64,000 nucleotides of DNA, taken from NCBI GenBank assembly GCA_010093685.1, contig MU006222.1, positions 62,001 through 126,000 of the forward strand, in the 5' to 3' direction. The notes under the pieces are model-generated. The model had not been told where the DNA came from, did not search any database, and saw only the letters and a program-made list of their open reading frames with translations. Position 1 is the stretch's first letter. Each line of letters begins with the position of its first letter. The position numbers and the translations under genes are program-made. This DNA is from Ophiobolus disseminans (taxonomy: Eukaryota; Ascomycota; Dothideomycetes; Pleosporales; Phaeosphaeriaceae). Positions 55,505 to 64,000 of this stretch are shown here, in pieces.

Positions 55505-58500
55505 CTAATAAACCCCACCCTCCTGCCCCTCCCTCGCCAACGTCTCAAACACGCGCGGCGGCAATTTATATCTAATCAGCCCAGCAAACACCATCAGATC
55601 CTTGGCCTGCTGCAGCAAGCGATCCGCAATAGCCCTCGTACCCGCGTTGTCGAAGTGGCTCGAGAGCAAATACTCGCGATGGTGCGAGCAGCACGCAATG
55701 CACCAGAGGAGTACGTTCCCAATATTGCGTGCAATCTCGGGCGGGTACTGGTTGAAGCTGTTTGCGGAGGCGCGGATGACGGATAGGTTGCCTTTGGCGG
55801 TGAGGGGGAGGACGTCGATGTTTTCGAAGCGCTGTGGAGCATTAGTATTGGATCTGGTATGAGTATGGTGGGAAAGAAGAAACGAACCTGCAGTGCAGTA
55901 GCAAAGTCACGAGTTTCCATGACTTTCTTTGCGTCGTTGAGCTTAAAGAGTATGCCGATGGTCTCGCGGTTGATCTGGGAGACTTTGCTCCACCAGTGGT
56001 TGCTGGAGTCATAGAGGGCGAGGACACGCTGGGCGAGCTCGACGGGATCGTCGGTGCCGAGCATGCTTATGCTTGCCGACTCGTCTAGTTGCTGTTGCTG
56101 GCTCTGTTGTTGTTGCACTTCGATGACGCGTGGCTTCAACGGCTCGAGGCGGAGTGGTTCTTGGCCGATTTCGATGGAGAGTGCTTCGGCAAGTGCGCGG
56201 TTCAGGATGGAAATGACACTGTCGTACTCGCCAGCCAAGTGGCATAGCAAGATCGCGTCGTTTGTGCGCCCATTGTCATCGGCCATCTTTGCGGCTTCCC
56301 GCGTGATGGTGTTGAGGAGGCCAGTCTCATCAGCAAGCCTGAGTAACGACACGCGCTGTTGGATGAGGCCGGGCGTGGTCATGCCATTGCCCCTAACATC
56401 CCCTAGCAATGTTGAGAACTCTCGTGTCTCGAGAACCAACTCGCGCAAAGCTTCATGGCAGAGTTCTGTTTGCTGTTTGCCAGCGTCACCTGGCAGGTCC
56501 GAGTTCAAGCAGATCAGGATCAAGTAGTCGGCTGCAGCATCGGCTCGAGCTGTACGGAAGTCGGCGGTATAGGCGCCAACTATGCGTCCAAAGTTCAGTT
56601 GCGGCTGTTGTCGTGTAGTGTATGTCAAGACTTCAGAGCCACCAGTGGCCCAGTCCGATACTCGTAGAAGACCGTAGTAGTCCAGTGCGATAGCGAAGTG
56701 GACTGTCGAGACGTAGTTGTGGTTGTACAAGTACCCAAGAGCAGACTCAAACATGCCGGCCAGTGTGGCGAGGTAGAAGTAAACGCCGTATCCGCCTGCA
56801 GCTTCAGCATCCTCGTTGAAGTGGCGCTGGCCAATGTCGCGAATTGAGGACCGGATCTCTTCAAGGCCGAAGAGTTCGCCAGCGTTCTCCTCGGCGCGGT
56901 TGCCTTCGCGAGCCAGGTTGAACTGCAGCCACACCCAGTCGTCCATACTCTCTTTGACCGGACTGAGACTCCGACGACTCAGATCACAGCGCCCGACAAG
57001 CTTGTAACAGGCCATCCGGTATGGGTCATCTTGGCCGGCCGCAAGGCGAGCGCGCTGAGCAAAGACGTGGCTGATCTTCTGTTGCAGATCCGGGCTCAAT
57101 CTTCGATCTGGGTCAGTTGCGTAGTGTGCAATAGCTGCCTGGAAGTTCCTGTCCGTGTTCTGGAAGAAGTTCCGCTTGTCTCGAACGTATTCGGCGGCGT
57201 CTGTGAGCAGACCTCCTCGGAGCAGGTGAAAGACAATGATCCAAGGGTATTCTTCTCCGGTGTCGCCTATCCTTTGGAACTGCTCGATGTTGTCGCCAAG
57301 CTCTCTAAACGCCAACCTTGCCCGAATGAAGCCGCGGATCTTGTTCAACAAAGATGGCACTCCGCCTACCAGGGCTTCGTTCGGATTCCGCTTCAACACT
57401 TCCTCCACATCATCCAGGAACTTCTTCTCCAGGAAAGTGCGGGAGCCGTCAAGGATACGTTTGCGCATTCGGACACTTCCAGCCGAGTTGGGTTGATCGT
57501 CCAGGTAGTCCTTGAGGAAGCTGCGTGGTTTGGGGTTATTTGATCCTGGGTTCGGTGCCTCCAGCTCAGATCTCTCCCCGGTAATCTCAACAAGTGCCCC
57601 GTATGCGTTCATGAAGTGATCTGTGTACTCGGTACCGGCAGCCTTCTCCACACCTGCGAACGAACGAAGAACTGCAAATGGAATCTCTCGCTGCCTCGCA
57701 TCGTTGAGTTTCTTGACTTCTTCCATGAACTTCTCCTGCTTTTCACGCTCATAGCGGTCCCGGGGCCCTGCTTGTGCACCGAGGACGGATGAAGCTCCTC
57801 CTTCACGTCCGTTGAGCACGCTCTGCCCGTTGCCAATAACAGGTGGACCTCCAGTAGAGGCTCCAAATGTCGATGCGCCGTTCACGGATGCTCTCCCAGG
57901 GCCCATTGAGCGGCCCTTGCGAGTCGACCGGCCAAAGGCTCCTCGTGTGGTGTTGCCGAATGTGCTCTGTGAGGCTGCCATGTCTTCGCTCTGTCTCCCC
58001 AGGCCAAAGTGCTCGTAAATCCTCTGCCTTTGTTTGTCCCATTCGATTTGCACATTGTCCTCCAGGAAGACATCGAAGTCGCGCTTCGACTGTTCCAATC
58101 CTTCCTGGATGAGCGAGAGGGTGGACTGCGAGTGGAGGTTGGAGATGTAGCCGTCGACGTCCGTGTCGAAGAGGTTCTGCGCCGTTCCGTTGGCGCCAAT
58201 GCCAGCTTGGGTGGAGAATTGGTTCAGGTCACGCAGCGTGCTGCCCATCTTCACCCCAGACGCGGAGAGTAGGTAGTGCCTACACACAGTCAGTACACAA
58301 GCCGCTCAAACAATGCAACCTCACTTACGCCGCGCGGTCTTGTGCGCCATCTCGCACCTGGTCTGCCGACGGGCCGCCAGCTCCCAGGTTGCGCACCTTG
58401 CGCGCAATGTCTCCCAGCCCCAGTTGCAGCGACGGCAGCTCATCGAAGCTGGCCCCGCCATTTTCGCCGGCATTGCGTTTGCGCCCGCGCTCAAGAAGAT

Positions 58501-59005
58501 GGTCGAAGTGGGCCGAGCGACCGGTGCCGACGTTTGACTGAGACAAAGACGCGCCCTGCTGTTGCTGCGGCGGCGGTTGCTGCTGGGTCGAAGCGGTGCC
58601 AAAGAGGGAGGAATGCCCGAGACCGCTCGTTTGCTGTGGGTTGTTCATGGTCGATTGCTGTGTAGGTGGCGGTTTGTTGAACAGGCTGGAGAAAGCTCCC
58701 GTTTGCGCTGGCGGTTGCGCTGTGGAGGTGCCGCCCAGTGAGGGAAACGCAGACGTCGATGCCGGCCTCGCACTGCCCAGCGTGCTCCCAAACAGCCCTC
58801 CGCCCAGTCCCCCGGTGCTTGCTGGCTGCGACGTGCCCGATGCTGCGCCCGATGTTCCTCCGCCCAGGTTGCCAAACAAGCTCGGTGTTGTGCTTGACGA
58901 GGTGTTGAGTGGTGCGCCGAATAGTGACTTCGTCGCTGGTGTGCCCGACGCAGATGTTCCAGTCGAGGCGGGCTGTGCGCCTCCAAGATTGCCGAAGAGC
59001 GACAT
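55505..59005 (-). CDS. NIC96: Nucleoporin Nic96/Nup93 with FG-rich N-terminus
   Basis: Minus strand, exons 58329-59005, 55888-58279 and 55505-55831; 1131 residues. The first 190 or so residues are Ser/Thr/Ala/Gln-rich with SLFG, GLFG and FGNLGG repeats and a QQQQQ-type tract, then a helical linker (ARKVRNLGAGG) and the long alpha-helical Nic96 core (DLNQFSTQAGIG, FLEDNVQIEWDKQRQRIYEHFGL, YPWIIVFHLLRGGLLTDAAEYV, GGYGVYFYLATLAGMFESALGYL). Nic96 links the inner ring of the nuclear pore to the central FG channel. The extended FG N-terminus makes it longer than the yeast protein (839 residues), as reported for thermophilic filamentous fungi. Junctions close in frame. Confidence 0.93.
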
Positions 59006-59485
59006 TATGGTTGATGTGCTGTTGCGCGATTGTTGATTGCGCTGAAAACAATCGCGTTCACGAAACCATGCATCCGAGCTTGGACCCCAACATCCCTGCC
59101 AATTCACCACGAACGGGCTTGAAACGAACTTCAATCACTATCGACAACGCACTTTCTGATGCCTCACAATTGTCATATCGTCTGACATACTGTGTGGTAC
59201 GGTAAACATCTAAAGTACTATTTGCGAGACATTTCTACTTCGGTCGGCCCAGTCCTGTGCTCGACCGGGTCCCGTTGCTAGTCGAGAGGATCTCGTTCGG
59301 ATAATGTTGATTAGACTGACAAACAGCCTCGCATACAACTCTCTAGCAATCATTGCCATGTATTGCCTCGTTCTTTATACTCTGGTTGATAGCACCAAAC
59401 GAAGACGCGTATAAGAAGCGCGGAGCCAACATGATCAAATACAGCCATTCTAGCTGTCCTCACATCTCTGTCCAGCTCATCCGCA
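59006..59485. promoter_or_regulatory. Divergent promoter region between NIC96 and the hypothetical gene at 59486
   Basis: 480 bp between divergent start codons; presumed promoters. Nothing recognised. Confidence 0.35.
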
Positions 59486-60076
59486 ATGGCACACCACACC
59501 CCGAGGTACTACTTCCCCACCACTCATACGCACAGGCATCGACCAGCCGAGTACGACCCTGTCACAAAGAGATGGTTCCAAGACGACAGGAAGCTTCCTA
59601 AGTTGAAGTCGTCCTACGCTTTCATATGGCCAAAGGACGGGAGGATGGATTCGAAACTGGGCCGCTTCAAGGACATCCTCAAAAACCGAGGACCTGACAT
59701 CTACCTCACCAAGAACGCCCATAGGCTTGACTACATGGCAAACCGACCCACACGAGAACGATGGGGTGGATGGACGCATCTCGACGACCGTGATTCGTAC
59801 AACTCGCTGAACTCGAAAAAGTTCGCGCCTTGGGTTCAGCACGAATGGTTGGGTGGCCGGGAACCTGGGTACACTTATGACTTTCGCACTCGAAAGTATG
59901 GAGTACCGAACCGGCGGACTTGGAGTGATGCTCAGTGGCCGGACTCGAAGAAGGCGAAGTGGCCTGAGGCAATTCGAGACGTTTATGGGGACTCCTGGCA
60001 GGATCGTCACTGGCTTCCCTACGACTTGTCTGGTCCCTGGAGAAACAGCCTAGGCGCGACAGATTTCATGCACTGA
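59486..60076 (+). CDS. Hypothetical Trp/Arg-rich basic protein
   Basis: Intronless ORF of 196 residues starting MAHHTPRYYFPTT. It is unusually rich in Trp, Tyr, Arg, Asp and Pro (RWGGWTHLDDRDSYNSL, FAPWVQHEWLGGREPGYTYD, DAQWPDSKKAKWPEA, DSWQDRHWLPYDL), contains no transmembrane segment and no known motif. The dense aromatic/basic composition suggests a structural or RNA-associated role, but that is only impression. It ends 40 bp before the 3' end of the convergent Med27 gene. I do not recognise the family. Confidence 0.65.
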   Translation: MAHHTPRYYFPTTHTHRHRPAEYDPVTKRWFQDDRKLPKLKSSYAFIWPKDGRMDSKLGRFKDILKNRGPDIYLTKNAHRLDYMANRPTRERWGGWTHLDDRDSYNSLNSKKFAPWVQHEWLGGREPGYTYDFRTRKYGVPNRRTWSDAQWPDSKKAKWPEAIRDVYGDSWQDRHWLPYDLSGPWRNSLGATDFMH

Positions 60077-60116
60077 ATATAGGTTCGGCGCATGGAGGTG
60101 GATTATCTTAGAAATC

Positions 60117-61128
60117 TCACGACAGGCAGCTCTCATGGAAGGCTTCCCATCTGGTTTCGGTAGTCCCATCGGCAGCAACGATTTGCCGACTTCGTCTGGC
60201 CATTGGGGTTGACATTGTGTTGTCAAAGATCTTCTCGCATTTGGCGCATTCTTTGCTCTTCACGTTTGTGTACGCGGCAACCATATTCTGTATTGATCAG
60301 CAAATCACTCCTTTCCGTAGTTGCGCAACACGCTAGACACTTTAAGTGGGCATAGACCTACCAATAGATACTTCAAATCGCTTGCTTGTGGTCGTGACGC
60401 AATGCATCTTGTAATGGTCAGGAAGGGCTCCGTTGTCCCCAAACACTTTCCATTGAGCGTGTGCCTGCCGTTTGCGTCGCGTTCGATGGTCACACGGAAT
60501 TTCAATTTGACGGACTCATGGACGAATTGCACCTACACATCGCGCATTAGCATTCGTGTAGCTTTGGACGTACTAGCAACATACCGAGATTATGTGGTTG
60601 TCGTCCCGAGTGTCTACATGCAAGTTTGGCCAGGCCTTCTGAACTTCGCTAATAAGGCGAGTCACTTCCTCATTGGTGAGAGTAACCTCGTCGCTACTCT
60701 CATCGTGTTTGTTTTTCCTTGACTCGCGCTCCTTCCTCTCTCTTTCGGTCCAGCCGTGAGAGGGAATCGATGTGCTTGCAGAGAGATCAGGATTTGCAGT
60801 CAAGCTCTTCTTAGTGTGTTCAAACATGGTCTGAGTCTCGGAGCTTTTCCACTCCTCTCGGAGAGTCTTGATGCCGTTCTGTGAGCCAACGACGCCTTGT
60901 ACATAGAGCTTGAACATTCTAGGATTAGGTGGCTGGTGGAACGGCTCGATTACTCGTGGTAAGGCAAGTCGAAGGTCGTCAATCTACGTAGAGTCAGCTC
61001 TGTTTTATGCGAATTGCAAGAATGCGTCTTGCCTGAGCCTGGAGATGCTCAAGCAGTGCGAGCGCTGCCGTGCATTGCGCTTCGTCCCACTCAGTACCTG
61101 GCTGGGGAGCGACGTCTGGCGCTGCCAT
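60117..61128 (-). CDS. Mediator complex subunit 27 (Med27)
   Basis: Minus strand, exons 61033-61128, 60585-60983, 60362-60532 and 60117-60287; 278 residues. The first intron (60984-61032) has a GC donor (CAG|GCAAGA) and a normal branch (CTGAC) and AG, so it is a GC-AG intron. The C-terminus carries the family's signature: Cys pair in KECAKCEKIFD, then TRWEAFHESC, matching the CxxC...FHxxC zinc site of Med27/Pmc3; the middle has LALPRVIEPFHQPP and a charged helix. Mediator subunit 27 belongs to the tail/upper-tail region and is absent from baker's yeast but present in most other fungi. Splicing with a GT donor would leave the HLQAQ-IDDL frame broken. Confidence 0.82.
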
Positions 61129-61582
61129 AATAATATTTGGCGCGTGAGATAAACCAAAAGCGATGCGCAGTAAGTGGTAGAAGAATAGAGGTTAAATGCG
61201 ATTGCAGTGCGAATGTGAAGGGCGGGTTGAAGTGAAGAGCGGAACAATAAGAGTGCAGTTCTTTGGGACATCTGACAATGTCGCCGATCCCCGGTCGTTT
61301 CGCAAGGCTCCCACGCCCCACTTCCACGCTCCACGCTCTCACGTGCACACGTAGTTCTTATCTGACATTGAAGTGTGAGTAGTGTCCGAAATAAAACTAT
61401 CGGTATATGTTGTCTCAAATCGACTACACACATGAAAACAGGTTGTCGAGATATGATATGACACGAGCTACAAGTCTCATCATGTCTAAAAACATGTCGG
61501 TGCTAAATCTACATGTGTACGATGACCAGCAATGCTCCCAACCATGCGATGTGAACCAAAGATATCCTCTATTATTACTGCT
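61129..61582. other. Intergenic interval
   Basis: About 450 bp between two minus-strand genes, presumably the Med27 promoter and the 3' end of the flavocytochrome b2 gene. No gene or repeat seen. Confidence 0.4.
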
Positions 61583-63161
61583 TTACAACTTCGCCTTTTC
61601 CCTGAGAACCTTCTCCTGGGGTCCGAGAAGTGGATCGTATACATTCAGCCCGAGCGTGTCGCTTGGTACAGGCGCCGTGTGAAGACTCAATCCCCTCGTG
61701 TCAAGCATGGAAGGGTTCAGGTCTGCAACACTGGAGGCGCCAATCAACCTCATGTTCATCTCCATCTCGTCCTTTAGAAGCTGCATAGCACGGTCGACAC
61801 CAGGCAAGCCATAGGCAGACATGGCGTACAAGAATGGCCGTCCGATACCGACACCCTTAGCACCCAATGCGATAGCCTTGATGATGTCCGTCGCACGTCG
61901 AACACCGCCATCGATGTAGACTTCAATGCGATCTTGCCAGCCTCTTTGGCGGAGAATTGGCATGACTTCGGCGAGGACCTCGATACCGGAGCGGGCAAAG
62001 TCGAGTTGGCGACCTCCGTGATTCGAGAGAACAACACCCTCGACACCGGCTTCAACAGCGCGAATGACATCTTCAACACATTGGACTCCCTTCAGGATGA
62101 TGGGCATCTTGGTAATGCTCTTGAACCACGGGATGTCCTTCCAGCTCAGGCTCGGGTCAATGAACGACGAGATGGCACGTGCGGCGCCCTGGCTTCGGTC
62201 GACATCGTCGCCCGAAGTGCTCTGAACATTTGAGCCAACGTCCGAGAACTTTGATCGCATATCTTTCTCGCGACGACCGAGCTGAGGCGCATCGACGGTG
62301 ATGAAGAGGCCCTTGCATCCGCGCTTCTCGGCGTGCTGCACGATGCGCTTTGTGATCTCGCGATCCTTGTTGACGTAGAGCTGCAGCCATTGGACCTGCC
62401 CATCGGCTGCCTCGTCCATGATCTCGTCGAACGAACACGATGCTAGTGTGGGGATCATCTGGATCACGTTGTGCTTTTTTGCTCCGCGTGTCAAGACAAC
62501 CTCTCCCTCTGGGTTTCCGAGCTTGCCCAGTGCAGTTGCAGTCACGTAGAAGGGTATATCGCATTTCGCTCCAAGCATCGTGGTCGAGGTGTCGACTTTC
62601 TCGACGTCGACGAGGACTCGTGGACGGAACCAGATCTTGTGGAACGCGCTGTGGTTCTCGCGCAGTGTCTGTTGCCATGTTAGCCTTGGCTTGACACCCG
62701 GGCTCTACAGTACTCACAATTTCATCGTCTGCACCGCTAGAGTAGTATGCCCAAGCCGACTTCTTCATGACCTTGCGAGCGACAGCCTCAAAGTCCATGA
62801 GATTGTAGCATTGCTCCAGGATTGGCATGCGCTCAATGCGATTTTGCCTGTCCTCCTCCTCGGGGTCGACCTCCTTCTCTTCCTGCTCCACAGTGTTCAT
62901 GTCCACCTCGCCCAAATGCTTCGATTTGTCCAGGTACTTGTCGAGCGTGTCTGGCGGGTGGATCGGCTCGTACTCTTCGGTAGCATCTTTGCCAGCATAC
63001 TTCAGGATGATCTTGGGTCCGCCTGGGTGCTCGGGCAAGAAGTCGGTGATGTCGTAGGCTTTTCCATGGATTATGACCCAGCAGGAGTCCCTGCTATTGT
63101 GCTTTGCGACTTCCTCGCCTGTAAGCTTCACCTTCTGAGTGTCATTGCTGTCGCGATTCAT
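61583..63161 (-). CDS. Flavocytochrome b2-type L-2-hydroxy acid dehydrogenase with a PTS1-like end
   Basis: Minus strand, exons 62718-63161 and 61583-62668; 509 residues. A cytochrome b5 domain at about 10-85 carries the HPGG heme-binding motif (His45) and a second axial His near 68. An FMN-dependent alpha-hydroxy-acid dehydrogenase domain follows: YVTATALGKLG, the PTLASCS segment, FITVDAPQLGRREKD, ILKGV with Lys341, and SNHGGRQ with catalytic His365, then VYIDGGVRRATDI and GIGRPFLYA. This is the architecture of yeast Cyb2 L-lactate:cytochrome c reductase. Unlike Cyb2 it starts directly with MNRDSND, with no mitochondrial presequence, and ends EKAKL, a peroxisomal PTS1-type tripeptide. Confidence 0.92.
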
Positions 63162-64000
63162 TGTGGTGATGGTGCACTGTGTCGTCGCTGGAAGTCAATA
63201 GAAAACACTGGCACGCATACGAGACGGGCAATGAAGAAATTTGTAGAGAAGAGGCGATAAGATCAGAATGTAAGGAGTAGATCTAGTTATTTCCAGCCAC
63301 TTGACGACAAGGCCGGCGGAAGGTGCAGGGTGTCGACGGCTCGGTACATGTCTCCCCGCAAAGCGTGTCGGGTGTTGCCCATGGCGAAGAAGCTCGAGCT
63401 CAAGCTTTGGCTCGAGGCGAGTCTGGACGTCAGGGTTGTCGAATCGAGCAAGCCGGGCGTCGCAAATCCACAGGCTCCTCATAGGTGCGACCTAAACTAT
63501 TTGAAATGCATGCAACAGCACTTGTTCGGGTGCATGGAGGGTACATGGCCTGCCAATCGGACTCGCGGTGACTTCCGATTTGCGGGGGCAAGGCGAACTG
63601 GCTGGCTGGCATGACGTGCATTGACTGCATTCTGGGGCCCGTTGTTTATTCATCCAACAAACGACTATCGCGCACTATGCCATGCTGCGATCGCCATCAC
63701 GATGTGCTTTTTGTCAAGATCAAGCGATGTCAGGCTCGCATCCGCGGCGTCTCAGGCATCACATGAGCAGTCCGGTCTTGGCAATCCGCCAAACGCACTG
63801 CACCTATGTCACTCTTGACCACCCTTGCCCACAAGTCACTCGTACCTAGGCATAACGATCGCTACGTCAACCCCTGAGACATCTCACCCTCTCGACGACA
63901 CGCTGTTCACTACACGCCATGCAAGCTGTTCGACGACCGCCTACCAGCCATTCTTCTGTTGTTTCTCGGGCACCAAGAACGCTTGTGACCGCAGTCCCAG
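63162..64000. other. Terminal intergenic interval
   Basis: About 840 bp upstream of the flavocytochrome gene up to the window end. Short overlapping ORFs only; no gene, RNA or repeat I can support. Confidence 0.4.

Overview
This is a 64-kb piece of a filamentous ascomycete chromosome (Pezizomycotina; the gene content and architecture fit a Dothideomycete, but I cannot fix the genus). The evidence is eukaryotic: dense genes with short (about 43-125 bp) GT-AG introns, Mediator, kinetochore and nucleoporin genes, fungus-only families (UstYa/DUF3328, DUF3292, fungal rhodopsin-like/SAT4), and about 35 genes on both strands. All intron positions were read by hand from splice signals and reading-frame continuity.

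Layout. 1-10.4 kb: a COA4-like twin Cx9C gene, a 3-kb gene-poor stretch with a probable intron-containing tRNA gene, a ThuA-like gene, a 1.1-kb non-coding array of GCGCCA/TGGCGC inverted repeats with a period near 74 bp, a kinesin-6-like motor and a PHD-finger gene with an in-frame stop near its 3' end. 10.6-23.9 kb: an accessory block that looks like a specialised-metabolite cluster with no PKS, NRPS or terpene synthase. It holds a divergent P450, two O-methyltransferases, two convergent UstYa-family genes, a small secreted acidic Tyr-rich peptide gene, a rhodopsin-like membrane protein, a secreted carboxylesterase and a 131-bp MITE-like element. This is the most interesting part of the window: the combination is what a small UstYa-type (dikaritin-like) ribosomal-peptide pathway could look like, but it lacks the usual Kex2-repeat precursor and S41 peptidase.

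24-40 kb: mostly conserved or uncharacterised genes (DUF3292 protein, a SAP-motif nuclear protein, a tail-anchored lysine-rich protein), a second intact P450 of the pisatin-demethylase type, a FAR1-type zinc-finger gene and a secreted MRJP/yellow-family protein. 40-64 kb: core housekeeping genes: Med17, IMP-specific 5'-nucleotidase, Ndc80, a short-chain dehydrogenase, 6-phosphofructokinase, mitochondrial enoyl reductase Etr1, nucleoporin Nic96 with an FG-rich N-terminus, Med27 (with a GC-AG intron) and a flavocytochrome b2-type dehydrogenase ending in a peroxisomal AKL signal. Housekeeping genes thus flank the accessory block on both sides, suggesting that the cluster sits in an otherwise conserved chromosome arm.
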